Below are positions 1 to 11,253 of a stretch of 64,000 nucleotides of DNA, in pieces. The position numbers and the translations under genes are program-made. Under the pieces are notes generated by a model. It did not search any database, was not told the DNA's origin, and saw only the letters and a list, made by a program, of their open reading frames with translations. Source of the DNA: Toxonevra muliebris (Eukaryota > Arthropoda > Insecta > Diptera > Pallopteridae); assembly GCA_963691655.1 (NCBI GenBank), contig OY829329.1, positions 58,417,408 to 58,481,407 of the forward strand. Reading direction: 5' to 3'. Every line of letters begins with the position of its first letter. The stretch's first letter is position 1.

Positions 1-43
1 ATAACTGCTGAAATGTGTGCGTCACTTTACGATTGTCACCCTG
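1..43 (+). mobile_element. Terminal fragment of a maT-type Tc1/mariner element, cut by the window edge
   Basis: These 43 bases are the exact reverse complement of 32409-32451, the transposase-3' end of the complete element at 32409-33675. The fragment ends in ..TCACCCTG at 43, followed by the TA target dinucleotide at 44-45. The rest of this copy should lie to the left of the window with its transposase on the + strand. Identity over all 43 bases suggests the two copies are close relatives. Confidence 0.85.
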
Positions 44-45
44 TA

Positions 46-2610
46 TATGAATTCAAACTAAAAACATTTGTCCTACACGGTCAAGAAGAAAATCTGCAAT
101 AATATTCCAATGTTAGGCTACTACCTTTAAAGTAGGGGCTATGAAAAGTTTTCTAGTGAATTTCAGTTAGAGCATTATATTCACAAATATATTAAAAAAT
201 GCTGCAGATATCATTATTTTATTTTTGATCTCTCTACTTTGCTATTCCATACATACTTATGTATAACCTAATTCATTTCGCAAACAAGTTTTCGTGAATA
301 ATATTTTATGTAAATTTTGTAATATCTATTCAAATATTTTACATACATATGTAAGTACGTATGTAGTTATATTCAAAGAAATTTCTACTTAAAAATTATG
401 TTTGCATTTCGTTATCATTATATTTAAACCAATTCTATAATTACATACGCACATAAATATGTATATTTGTAGGTATGAATATTATATAAAAATTAAATTC
501 AATTATGGTTTACACTAATTGACTTTTGGGGCATTTGAGACATTGACACATTTCTATAGAAATTTAACATATTTACACATGTATTCGTATGTACAAATTC
601 GTATTTATGTTTATTTATGTATAGCTTTATACTTATAAACATATAAGTTTATGCGTATTTGGCATATGCATAACTATAATGTATTTAATTAATTTTTAAT
701 ATTAGGCAGGGGTCTCTTTCTCTAATACAACAAAATGTGATGGCAGTGATGGCATAAATTCAGTGCACTGTAGCTTAAGTTGTGGTTTGCTTGACATTCT
801 CAATATAAATCCCCACACAAATTTCTTTGAGTGGTTTATGGTATTTCTTTTTGTGAGTTGTGATTTGGGATACTCAAATCTCTGTTAATTAATATAATGA
901 TATTTCTTTATTGAATCTTGCGTTGCGCTTTTTGGTTTCCAATATTTGTTATTTCTTATTAAATGTCACGTATACAACACCGTATCTTTTCAGAATCAAT
1001 TATCGAACACGCCTGTATTTTTTTGTTTGTGAAAAGGTTACAGGTTACAAAACTGTCAGCAATAATAACTACCAAAAAGTGCAAATGAAACAAATACCAA
1101 ATAATTATTACCATCAACCTGCCCCACAAAAACAAAAAAGCACTGAAAGTCAATGAATGTTGATGAAGTTTTGCAATGTTTTAATATTGCCGCTGCTGCT
1201 GTCTGCCAAATTTGTGAAACATTCATTGACTATTGGCTAACAAAACTAAACAAACTTGCAAGGTTAATGCCAAATACCACACTCACATTTATTAAATTTT
1301 TTTCTTCTATTTTTCTCCTTTGTGTTGTTTTTGTGACTTTTATTTATTTTTTTTTTGTTTTTGTTGCTTTCTTTTTATAATATGTTTACTTTTGCCAGAA
1401 AGCTCGCACTCATTGAGTAGAAATTAAATTTCTGTTTATTTACTTTTAGTTATTTGGTGTTGCTTTTATTTTCGTTTTTTTCTCAGCATTTCGCAGCGAT
1501 TTCTTATGCACACATTGAATCCGTAAATGAATTTCATCAAGCAATTAAATATTTATGTGCTGGGGAAATATTTATTAAAATTTCACAACTTCTTTTGAAC
1601 TTGCAATCAAACAGTAGTTGAAATAATAAATTTTCGTAATAGGAATTTAATATCAATAAATAATAAAAGCAAACGGAAAAGAGGAAATTAATGTATAACT
1701 CATAAAATGTCAATATTTTCTTCCAACATTTTCCTTTCTACTATAAGTTTCACTTCGATATTGAATAATGTTCAATGCAAATTTTTCGATTAATTAATGC
1801 TTGACTTGATTCTAAACATTAAAATTTGTTTGTTGTTGTTGTTGCCGCTTGTTTACGCAGTATACCCAAAAACGGATATGGTAACATTAGTCGCTTAATT
1901 TATGAGCGGAATTTAATTTCCTAATTATTATTCTATTCACGTGTGTGTGTATGGATTTATATATGTATATTTGTATGTGTATGTATATGATTGCGTGTAT
2001 ATGTATTTTTGTTGGTGTGCCAAGTGTGAATTAAACTTTGACACGAATGTTAAACTAGCAATTAGTCCCCAACTGCTAGTTAGACCATTAGTTTTGAATT
2101 TTTTTTATTTTATGCTTATGGTTTGCAAAGAAATTAAATAGTAAAACTGCAAAGTGCTGTTAGTATAGAAAGTCAGCCTAACAAAACTATGTATTTTGTT
2201 CAAATAAAATTTAATAAAAAATTCCCGAAAAATAGAGTAAGAACAGGATGTGAGGGGAGGAGGAAGTGTTGACCTTTAGCTCTGGAAGTTCACATACTAA
2301 CCAATTGATTACGGTGGCATGACATTTCATTTCTTAGACTCTGTTAAGAAAAAAATGCTTCAGTGCTAAACTGAGTATGCCTTAAGTTACACAAACTACA
2401 AATCAGTCACACGCCTACTTTAATGTGACTACTTTATAGTAACATAAAATATATTTTCAATAGGAAACTCTAATATTTTATTTAAATGGAATGAATGACA
2501 TCCAAGTTCTACATGACGTATGAGTAACATCAATGGAAACATTCGAATGTACGTATGGGTTTGTAATCTTCTTCATGGATGAGCTTAACTCGAACCAATG
2601 GTGAAAGAGT
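46..2610. other. AT-rich non-coding stretch, no gene seen
   Basis: I see only AT-rich sequence with scattered TACATACATATG motifs, poly-T/A runs and a GT/TATG-rich microsatellite-like tract around 1938-1995. Short open frames here (for example 911-1156 and 1153-1380) are of low-complexity composition with no recognisable motif. Intronic or intergenic DNA is the simplest reading. Confidence 0.6.
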
Positions 2611-2869
2611 TTAACCTTCATCCGGTCGAAATTTTTTCAAACGAATCCGGTGCTAAAGTGTCAAATTGACACTGTACCCAAAAAGCTTGTTTTCAATAAA
2701 AGGAAAAACATTGTCATTTTGTTGTTATTTGTGAGGGAAAGTGAAATTTAATGTATGCAAAAAAACAATAAAACTAAAACTTAAAGAGTAAATGAACAAA
2801 AACTGAAAAAGTAAATAAACAAAAAATTAAAAAAATTAATAAAAAAAAAACTGGATGTATGCAATCAGA

Positions 2870-3760
2870 GCTGTAAAAGATTGCAGTCATTTCGAACTGC
2901 ATTCATTGAAGTCACTGGAAATGAATTACGTTTTCTGATTACAGTCTTTGATTTCATTTGAGACTTATGACTTTCAAAAAATTAAGTCACCAGTCTTTTT
3001 GAAGTCAATGACTGCTCATTGATTATAGCAATCAATTTGAGACTTCAATGCAAATAAGTCACAATCACTCACATGACTTCACATTATACTTGAAGTCGCA
3101 GTCATGACTTCAAATTGGTTTGAAGTCACAGTCATGACTTCAAATTGGTTTGAAGTCACAGTCATGACTTCAAATTGGTTTGAAGTCTTGCAATCATTTG
3201 AGTCTTAACCTTCACTGAGTGAAGTCTGTTATTGAATGATAAAAAATATACAGTATTTATAATAATTTATTTTTTTTAATTAGAATAATTACTTAATTTA
3301 GAATAATTACTTAATTAAACAAAAAAGCTCTTCATGTATTTAACGACAATAAGACGGTTGTGAAAAAACATATAATACATATCATCTTAGACATACATAC
3401 ATATAAGTAACTACATACACAAATAGAACATCGAATAACCAAGTTTTTATATTAGATACAAATTTAATTACAATTTTTTTTAAATAAACAAAAAAATTGA
3501 AATTATTATAATTCATACTGGTATTTCTAGTAAATTTCGAAAAAAGTTGCTTGAGGCACAGCTTTGATTTCGATGATTTTTTATATTTGCAACAAGAAAA
3601 ATAATTCGTAACAAGTGTGAACATGAAAATGTGTAAAATTCTGAAAAAATAACTTAAATGACTTCCAAGTTATTTCAACGAATTCAATTTATTTTGGTGA
3701 AGTTAATTGACTTCATGGAAATAAATTGAAGTCAATTGACTTCAAATTCATCAATTTTTG
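2870..3760. repeat. Degenerate TGAAGTCA/TGACTTCA-rich repeat field
   Basis: Across 2870-3240 and again at 3650-3750 the sequence is dominated by GAAGTCA, AGTCATGACTTC and TGACTTCAA words on both strands, many mutually inverted. The purest part is the 30-bp tandem array at 3091-3180. A similar but shorter field is at 14815-14945. It encodes nothing I can recognise. Confidence 0.7.
3091..3180. repeat. 30-bp tandem repeat, three near-identical copies
   Basis: Units at 3091-3120, 3121-3150 and 3151-3180 differ by one base (GTCGCAG in the first, GTCACAG in the others). Each unit contains the palindromic AGTCATGACT and starts TGAAGTC. Confidence 0.95.
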
Positions 3761-3791
3761 CTACGCATTCTACAAACATGCTTAACACATT

Positions 3792-3869
3792 TCGTCGCCT
3801 GAGAATTGATTTGGCGTATGTGTATAAGTATTCCTATGCCTATACGCCAAATCAATTCTCAGGCGACGA
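3792..3869. repeat. Perfect 28-bp inverted repeat (hairpin) with 22-bp loop
   Basis: The left arm 3792-3819 (starting TCGTCGCCTGAGAATTGATT) and right arm 3842-3869 are perfect reverse complements over 28 bases. The loop is 3820-3841. The arms have more G+C than their surroundings. It could be a tiny palindromic mobile element or a regulatory hairpin; no clear target duplication was found. Confidence 0.95.
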
Positions 3870-4003
3870 TTTATCACACTATATACATTGTTCATATACA
3901 TAAAAAGTTTCAGCAACAGCAGCGACCCATCTTTCTATAGACAACTACCACGAAATGGTAATAACATTTCATCCACATTGATAAAATCACCCGGTAGATA
4001 CAA

Positions 4004-4133
4004 TTGGCCAATTCACAAGCTGTCTTTTTTAGTGTCGTATCCTCTCATTTGTCATAAATTCCTTCATTTTTCATACAAAATTATACGACATTACGATTAT
4101 ACGACAGTATATGACAGCTTGTGAATCGGCCAA
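4004..4133. mobile_element. Short MITE of about 130 bp
   Basis: Terminal inverted repeats at 4004-4024 and 4113-4133 (TTGGCCAATTCACAAGCTGT, one mismatch) enclose an AT-rich core that repeats GTCGTAT/TACGAC words. There is no coding capacity. It abuts the LINE remnant at 4134. No clean target duplication could be assigned. Confidence 0.7.
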
Positions 4134-4560
4134 CTCAGGCAGGAAGAGAGGAACAAGAGGCAAGAACTCTTTACTAATCTTCCAGAACTGAGGCAATCCA
4201 AAGCGCTTCTAGGTAACTATAATAAAAGTAGATATGCATTCTACATTGGCCTCAACAAAAACAGCTTGCGCATATTAGCTGGTATTCTGACTGGGCATTG
4301 CGGGCTCAGAGAACACCTTTGTAAAATAGTGGTTGAGGAAAGCTCAATATTTAGGTTTTGTAATGTGGAAGATGAATCATCAGAACATATTTTAGCTCAG
4401 TGTAGAGCACTGATCCACAAAATTTAAATATCTGGCTATGTACCTAGTGCCCAGTATTAAACTAGCATCTATAGGCCTGGATGAGGTACTCTAGGCAGAT
4501 TAGTCTAGATATAGAAGAGGGATTTACAATAGAAGCTGGATACAAAGACAAAAACTTCTC
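4134..4560 (+). pseudogene. R1-like LINE ORF2 C-terminal remnant
   Basis: An open frame runs from 4134 to the stop at 4425-4427. It encodes a 5'-truncated C-terminal piece of a non-LTR retrotransposon ORF2, downstream of the RNase H domain. Visible family words are NSLRILAGILTGHCGLREHL and a degenerate zinc-knuckle-like end, FCNVEDESSEHILAQCRAL. In R1/I-type elements this region carries a CCHC motif; here one cysteine is missing. Sequence after the stop (about 4428-4560) still reads partly like the normal C-terminal tail, so the stop may be a mutation. The left edge abuts a MITE. The frame is too short to be functional and is dead. The same type of remnant occurs at 10190-10770. Confidence 0.7.
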
Positions 4561-4631
4561 TAACAACACAATACAATACAACCGTCAAAACGAAGACAAC
4601 TATTTAGTTTGTTTGAAACGTTGCAAAGACA

Positions 4632-5549
4632 TAAAGCGCGGTTCACGCAAAATTGGCACGCAGGAAAGTTGCTGTATCTTTTTAACCAGAACACTCAGAA
4701 TAACAAATAATGCATTAAATGATAAGTTTAATATTGTGTTTTAATACTATAATATTAAAAGATTTAAATTTATTTGTTGTGCAAAAAGTTCCGGAAAAAA
4801 GTTGTGCAAAAAGTTCCCACACCATTGCTTTCTTGGCAAATTTATCCATTTTTATGTACTTGAATTTTGAGGGTACATTACCACGATTCGTTGCCATATA
4901 AAATTTTTGACCTGGAAGTTGTTTAAGATCAAATTTTTCGTATGATTCGTCATCCACAATAATGCTCCCATTGAATTTGGTCAAAACATTATTATAAAGA
5001 AGACGAGCACGTTTTTTGGCCAGCGAATTCTGTTTGTCTGTTCTATTTGGATATATTATAGCACGATAGCAGTTTAGCCCAGCTTTTATGCGTATTTGTC
5101 TAGCAGTATTTTTGTTGGTATTGAATTTTTTGGCACAATCGCTATCCGATAGTCCGGGATTGCTTTTGATGGACCTCAAGATCTTTGCCTTTAATTTAAG
5201 GTTGGTGGTTCCCGATTTGTTCACAACTTTTTTAACTCTTTCAACACTAAGAGTTTCTTTATATCGTTTTATAACTCTACATGCCGTTATTTTGGAGATA
5301 TTTAACACTTTCGCAATCTTTAAACCAGACCACGACGGATTTTCAATAAATTTGTTCACAATCAATTTTCTATTTGCAGCTTCCATTGTGTACACAATCA
5401 CCAACTTGCGATCTATTAATATGAAAATTTTATCAACTAACGGTAACGGTATTGTAAACAAATCCCAGTAAAAAATTTGTTGTTCTTATGACTGGGGGCG
5501 ACGTGGTGACCACAACAAAGCGTGCCAATTTGGCGTGAACCGCGCTTAA
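4632..5549 (-). mobile_element. Internally deleted Tc1-like element with TA target duplication
   Basis: Inverted repeats of about 28 bp start AAGCGCGGTTCACGCAAAAT at 4634 and, in reverse complement, at 5547. Each is bordered by TA (4632-4633 and 5548-5549). At 914 bp it is shorter than the usual 1.3-1.7 kb, because the catalytic C-terminal part of the transposase gene is gone. It lies inside the piggyBac-like shell. Confidence 0.8.
4715..5386 (-). pseudogene. Truncated Tc1-like transposase
   Basis: Reading from the ATG at 5386 (MEAANRKLIVNKFIENPSW), the frame encodes an N-terminal helix-turn-helix DNA-binding region of about 110 residues. After a basic linker comes the start of the DDE catalytic domain with the first aspartate in IIVDDESYEKFD. 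The family words QLPGQKFYMATNRGNVP and KKAMVW follow. The family-like frame ends at about 4817, and the second Asp and the final Glu/Asp are absent. The remaining codons to 4715 look unrelated. A duplicated TTGTGCAAAAAGTTCC at about 4776-4817 marks the break. The partly similar protein at 30095-31115 is the same broad family, so this copy cannot move itself. Confidence in the family is high; in function, none. Confidence 0.85.
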
Positions 5550-5616
5550 GGCTCTCATTTTAATGTTATCAATTGGAATCCAATTTCCCTGATAACGACG
5601 AACACCTAAATTTGTC

Positions 5617-6417
5617 ATATGAGGCATTTCATGTGAAGTGGACCACGTGAAAAAATGTGAAGTTCTGAAATTCGGCCAAATTGAACTTCTTGAAAATATG
5701 AATGTGAACACACAATTTTACAAATAAAATATTGAACATGGTAATTTAAATAAGAAATTTACTGTTCTTTTCCAAACCGGAAGTAAAAGTTTAAAAAAAG
5801 AATTTAAAAAACTTCGACCATATAAAAAAAAATGTGTTGTTCAAAATTTTGCTTAAAGTATTTAAATAATGTCCTTAAAATTTCAAAATCGGGTCTACAT
5901 TAGTTTACGAGATAGATACATAGGTGTCGCACTGAGCGTGGTAGCTATGAACTTTAATTCATGTACATATCTCCCAAACTGATGCAGATCCCATTTTTAA
6001 ACTTTAAGGGTGTTATTTAAATATTTTAAGCCAAATTTTGAAAAATTAATTTTTTTTTTTGTAAATGGTCGAAGTTATTAAAATTCTGATTTTAAACTTT
6101 TACTTCCGGTTTGGCGCATAAAAAAAATTTTAATTTCCGGTCTGATTCCATAGTTGAAAAGAACAGTAAATTACTTATTTAAATTACCATGTTCAATATT
6201 TTTTTGAAAAATTTCTTAATTCTAAAAATTATTTTTAAAAATCCATATTTCAATTACGTCAATTCTTTAAAAACCCATAACTTGGCAAATAAGCTTCATA
6301 CAAAAAAAAATTGTGTGTCTACATTTATATTTCTTACAGGTTTAATTAGGCCGAATTTCAACAAATTTCAAGGCCTTACTTTTTTTTCGTTGTCCGCTTC
6401 ACATGAAATGCCTCATA
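5617..6417. repeat. Long imperfect palindrome (foldback) of about 800 bp
   Basis: The left arm (about 5617-5935) and right arm (about 5960-6417) are reverse complements with indels. Good matches: ATATGAGGCATTTCATGTGA at 5617 against its complement at 6398-6417; ATTGAACATGGTAATTTAAA at 5731 against 6178-6197; AAACCGGAAGTAAAAGTTT at about 5775 against about 6090. The centre is near 5937-5960. The right arm has extra sequence of about 130 bp. It resembles a foldback element or two opposed copies of one repeat. No gene is inside. Confidence 0.85.
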
Positions 6418-6704
6418 TCCATTTTTTCAATTGTTTGGATAAATTACAAAAAAACAGATGACGGATCTGTACATTGAGCAGCAGCAAAAGTTGCTGGTCC
6501 ATTAACAAGAGAAAATAACAACAACAATGTATGAACATCACAAAATGAGAATAAAATTAATTTTTACGCTGTCGTGAATCAAATTGGCATAATTTGAACT
6601 TCCACGTGGATATTGCAAGGGATTTAGTGTATTCAATTGTTCTGTGTTTCGAAAAAAAAAACTGGCTATAAAACTGCCTCTTCTCTTGTTTCTGGTGTGA
6701 AAAA

Positions 6705-6820
6705 TTATGCATCTGAATCATCACTATCGTATTCGCCACCTATTTCATCATCATCCTCGCCGGTTGCATATGGTTCTTCTTCATCATCATCAACAAACTG
6801 TTCAAACCAAGAACTTTTAA
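6705..6820 (-). pseudogene. Possible acidic N-terminal scrap of a piggyBac-type transposase
   Basis: On the minus strand a frame ending at a TAA (6705-6707) reads SWFEQFVDDDEEEP followed by more Asp/Glu-rich sequence ending in DSDDSDA. piggyBac transposases often have an acidic, Asp/Glu-rich N-terminus, and the position near the right end of the piggyBac-like shell fits. Composition alone can mislead: the DNA is a run of GAT/GAA trinucleotides. Low confidence. Confidence 0.25.
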
Positions 6821-7183
6821 TTTTTTTCAATACAAATCCTCCAAAAATAAACCAAAGCACGCAATAATGTGAACACCCTAGCTAATACTAAAAAAAAACA
6901 TCGTTAAAATGATGCGCAAAGGCAGAAAATGCATTAAAAATACGTTGAAAACAATATTTTCTTATACAGTGTCAATTTGACACTTAGCACCGGATTAAGC
7001 GCATTTTTTGTACAGCCTTATTGCGCCATCTGGCGGAGAAATCGATGATGAAAAATTTAAATTTATATACGATTTAAACAAAAAACCCGAACCTCGGGTC
7101 AATTTGATAAAAATTTACCTGAGTTATAGGCAGTTGAAGTTGAAAATAGTGTCAGTTTGACACTAAAACCGGATTAAGGTTAA

Positions 7184-10100
7184 AAAAGTATTCGAAAAAA
7201 ATTTCACTTAACAATCAACGAACAAAATTTTGCCGAATAAAAGCAAAACTCTTGAGTCAATTTGTAATTTTTGAATTACTCAAATTAGTTCAATGGCTTG
7301 CGAAGAAGCTGAAAGGAAGAGGTCAGCCCACTTACTCTTCTGGCTGGAATAATTTCCAAATGGAATTAATTCTTTTTGCATTGAATTCAAAGAAGTTACG
7401 TATATAAAGTGAAAATCACGCAACTACCGTTTTCTTTTTGAAACTCAAATCAAAAGGAATTGATTACCATTTTGGAAACGAATTCCACAGATTACACTAA
7501 AGAAGAGAAATTCCTCAGTTTTCAAGCAATTTCACAATTCCTTTAAGGAATTGCATATTTAAATTATAAATTACAATTCAGTAATAGAATTTAAAATTTT
7601 CCCCAGAAATGAAATGGACAAGTAAATTAAATCCATTACAAGAAATTAATGAAATTAACAACAAAATTAATAACACAGAATTGTAATTAGTAATTAACAT
7701 TTCCTGTGCCTCGAAATCCAGAAATGTAATGTAAGTAAATTGAATTTAATGGTAAGGAAATTGAATTTACACCGCTCTGATCTTAAATCGCCATCTGAGC
7801 TAGAAAGGGCTGTGTTTCTGTTGACGATGTTTTGAATGAATTTTATTTGTAAAATTCATAAACAAAAATTAAAAAATTATGAAAATTTTTACTTGCATAA
7901 ATGAAAAGAGAACCCCACGGTGAAATAAGGCAAACCGATTCTCAGAATTCCATTATCTCAGACACCTAAATTTAATGTTTCAAATTATATATATATTTTG
8001 GAAATATATTTTTTTCCCGATATAACAAACTTTAACCCGCGACAGATCAGCAATCATTAATTTTTTGAATCCCCAACTGAGCGAGAAAAGTTAAATTTTG
8101 TTGTGCAACAACTCTTAAAGTAAATTTAATATGACATTGTTATAATATACAACTTTAATGCTGTAACAAAATTTGTTGTGCCTCCCACCTTAAGCACAGC
8201 ACCTCAACTTTGCCCTTTCTGAGCTAACACATTAAACTTTCGCTAGCTCCTCCTTGTAATAAATAAGAAATAGTAAGCATTTTCTATAGAATATGAAAAC
8301 ATTTCATTGTTTTTTACAGCTTTTGCCAAATGACTTCATTATTTGTCAATAAACTTGAAATTAATCATAAAATTTTTGCGTGTAACTAAATGATGAAAAT
8401 ATTAACATAAATACAAAAAAAGTTAAACAAAACCCGAAAGATTGTAAAATATGTAGGAAATTAAAATTAATTTCAAAACTTTTATGGCGATTTGACAAAT
8501 TTATGCACTCATGTTTTCCTGGGTATTTATTTGATATAAGTTGATGATGAAAAATAAAATATTTTTTATAGTAAATTGCTGTGATAAGTATGTGCTTAGC
8601 AAAAAATTTTGTAAAAAACTTAATTGATTAGGGGATTAATTAAATTGGAAAATTGGAGCATAATTAATTTAATAAGGAAAGCAAGTGATGATGAAACAAA
8701 CGCAAATTTCGGGTGGATGCGAAATATGTTTTCTGTGATAATTTCAAGCGTTAAACTCAAGTTTATTTTAGGAGCCTAGCTATTGGATCTATTCGTCAAT
8801 AAATTCCATAATAATAAATATAACTAAAGTCTAAAAGTTTTTTCTTTTAGTTGTTTTTGAAAAAAAATACTCACTCAAAAATTCAACAATACTATAAATA
8901 ATTGATAAAAATTCATTAAACGCCATTAATAATGCAGACAAAAAAAGAACTTCCCAAACCGAAATGCAATCTGTTAAAAAATTGTAGCCTACATTTGGGT
9001 GCTTCCATACTTCCATTTATTTTTATTGCTCCAACACAAAAAAAAAAAAAACAATCAATCTTGCGTTCTATTGTATGATTAAAACAATACCACCTTCATT
9101 CACACTTCTATGATACATAAATCAATAATGAAATATTGAATAAGAATACAAAAAAAAACTAATTTGACATTTTCCAAAATAACACAAAAAAACATTGCAT
9201 ACATTTCTGCATATATAACAATAAATTTGAACAAAAGCCAAACAAAAAATTACAAAAAAAAAACGAAATCTCTTAAATACCAAATTACAAAACAACAGCT
9301 GAGGTCAAAGGGTATATACACACGCACACATATGTACATATAAAAATAATACACATACAACCATTGTGTGTTTACACAAAAAGAAAAAATAACTTGATGT
9401 TAAAGTTGACAGAAACTCAATAACATACACATACAGATACGAATACATGGAATGGGTATTATAAAATACAAATATTTATGAAAGTATAAATGTCACACAC
9501 AGTAGCAAACTTACATACGAAGATAACACGCACATAGAGCAATACATAAACATACAAAAACCTAAACATTGATATGACTGATTCAAATGACAACTTTGAA
9601 TTTTCTGCTGCTGCTGTTTCACCATTTAGATTTTTCTTCTTTTTGTCCTCTTTCAAATAGAAAAAAAAACAGCTTTTCTATTTAGTTATTAAATACATTC
9701 AACTTGCGAACTTTTGCCCACAATTTTTATACAATTTATAAATTGTATAACGCACACACACATACACACACCGAACTTTTATAGTGTTGCCATTTGTTTG
9801 ACAATTTGAGATAATAATGAAACAAAACAAAATAGACAATGAAAATAGAAAAGAGAAAAAAAATTGTTATTGGCAATAAAAATAAATTTCGCACAAAAGT
9901 CAAGCTACAAAAACTAAAACACCAACAAAAGCCAATGTTATTTGTTTTTTCAGCATATTGAACTCTTTCAATTTAAAATAAGTTTTAACCAATCCCCTCC
10001 CTCTTTCTTCTCTATTTTTTTATTTATATATATATATGAACTTGGTTACTTTTTGTTGCCCGGGGAAAATTTACAAAAACTTTTGTTGGCTAAGCTTTGA

Positions 10101-10189
10101 TTAATCTTGTAATTTAAATTTTAGCCTAAAGGTATGCTATACCATTTATTATATACAAAAAATGTTATGGCAGAATCAACAATCGTCTT
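7184..10189. other. Non-coding stretch with degenerate AATT-rich repeats
   Basis: Between about 7250 and 7770 the sequence is a dense field of GGAATT/AATTCC/GAAATTGAATTTA words, which looks like decayed short-period repeat. 8000-10120 is AT-rich with many A-runs, CA microsatellite patches near 9315-9360 and 9750-9775, and no recognisable gene. Confidence 0.55.
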
Positions 10190-10770
10190 AAGCAATGGAC
10201 TAATGGGGGCATTAGCCACAGAACGGACGTACTCTGAACACCTAAACAAATGGGACGAGTCAACCTTTCCAGATAAGTAAGGACTGCATTGCAAGAGCCT
10301 TTCGGCAAAAAAGGCGAAGATGATCCTTGGGGTTGATTGAAGATTCTTATACTGGTTAACTGCAATTATAACTGGGTACAGCAATTTCAGGTATTCTATA
10401 TAGATGATACCTTTAGACAGTTTTTTTTTTTTTTTTTGTATACGACAAGGTAGAGGACATCTTCATAGATACTAGCAGCCCCGTGCTGTACAACATGCAC
10501 GATTCACAGTCCAGTGTACCTACGTACTAAAACCACCTCCTGAATCTCTCTGTCCTGTTTGATCCTTGAGGCACCGCCAATTGAGGCATTCCTTCGCAAA
10601 CCTTTAGACAGTGAATCTGACAGAACTTGGAGTAGCAATGCATTTGCCTAAAAGTATGCAGTTTTAACAGCCTGTCCAAATGCCATAGTCTCAGTAATGA
10701 GAAGATAAAAAATCTTATTCACAAAAAAATACTACTAGCTCTAACCAGTAATTTGAATAAAAATATTTTT
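10190..10770 (+). pseudogene. R1-like LINE ORF2 C-terminal remnant, split by another insertion
   Basis: The + strand, with stops and shifts, reads like the region after RNase H in R1/I-type LINEs: SLSAKKAKMILGVD, then ITGYSNFRYSI, which correspond to the common ILxGLxxxSLxxLTGxxTGHCxFR pattern. The frame is broken by at least three stops. It is interrupted by a 179-bp LINE 3' end at 10421-10599, with the host remnant resuming at 10612. It matches the same protein region as the remnant at 4134-4560. It is clearly non-functional; the exact clade is uncertain. Confidence 0.5.
10409..10611 (-). mobile_element. 5'-truncated LINE 3' end with poly(A) and 12-bp target duplication
   Basis: ACCTTTAGACAG occurs at 10409-10420 and again at 10600-10611. 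Between them is a 179-bp insert beginning on the + strand with a run of 17 T, that is, a poly(A) tail on the minus strand. The insert's minus-strand sequence (containing AGGAGGTGGTTTTAGTACGT) looks like a LINE 3' untranslated end. Target duplication plus poly(A) is the mark of target-primed reverse transcription. The clade is not determined. Confidence 0.85.
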
Positions 10771-10884
10771 TAATGAAAAAGACCAAAAGCTCATTAGGTA
10801 ACTTTTAGGAATATGGACTAACCATATGACAATCTATTATGAATCCAGTGGTAGATCAAGGTTTTGTATTTAGGGAGGGCAGAT

Positions 10885-11245
10885 TTTGCAAATTTATCAG
10901 ACCAATAACTAGACCGAAATTCAGATAAAACCGATATTAGAATTCAGACACCAGAGCAAAAATTGTATAAAAAATTCCAAAAGCCAGTTCAAAATTCTGG
11001 TCAAAGATCACAACAAAATTCAAACCTAAACCAGGCAAAAATTCAGGCCAAAAATTAGCCTAAAAGAAAATCTAATTTAGAACAACTGAAACCAAAAATC
11101 ATAGTAAAATTCAGACAAAAACACAAGTTGAATTAGACCAAACCAAACACAAATCAAAATGATACCAAATTCAAATCAGAAATCAGACCGAAATTCGAAA
11201 CCAAAATTTAGATTAAAAATTTTGACCAAAACTCATATTAAAGGT
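10885..11245. repeat. Degenerate short-period repeat built on CCAAAATTCAGA
   Basis: About 25-30 diverged occurrences of words such as CCAAAATTCAGA, CCGAAATTCAGA and CAAAATTCAAAC follow one another at roughly 11-14 bp spacing. It looks like an old, heavily mutated minisatellite. It is not coding. Confidence 0.65.
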
Positions 11246-11253
11246 ATACAAAC

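Larger units (their letters stand above)
2611..7183. mobile_element. piggyBac-like element (degenerate, hollowed out and filled by other insertions)
   Basis: TTAA lies at 2611-2614 and at 7180-7183, the target site expected of piggyBac-type elements. Inside each TTAA is a terminal inverted repeat: CCTTCATCCGGT on the left and CCTTAATCCGGT (reverse complement) on the right. Sub-terminal repeats built on GAATCCGGTGCTAAAGTGTC lie at 2644-2680, inverted at 6966-7000, with a related copy at 7148-7175; each holds the palindrome GTGTCAAATTGACAC or a close variant. No intact transposase remains; an acidic stretch at 6705-6820 may be a leftover. The 4.6-kb interior is mostly later insertions, listed separately. 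Chance TTAA flanks are possible, but paired terminal and sub-terminal repeats make this less likely. Confidence 0.6.

Noticed and set aside
7785..8230. Possible inverted repeat built on GAGCTAGAAAGGGC and its complement
   Set aside because: The match is short, and the flanks do not pair; likely chance.
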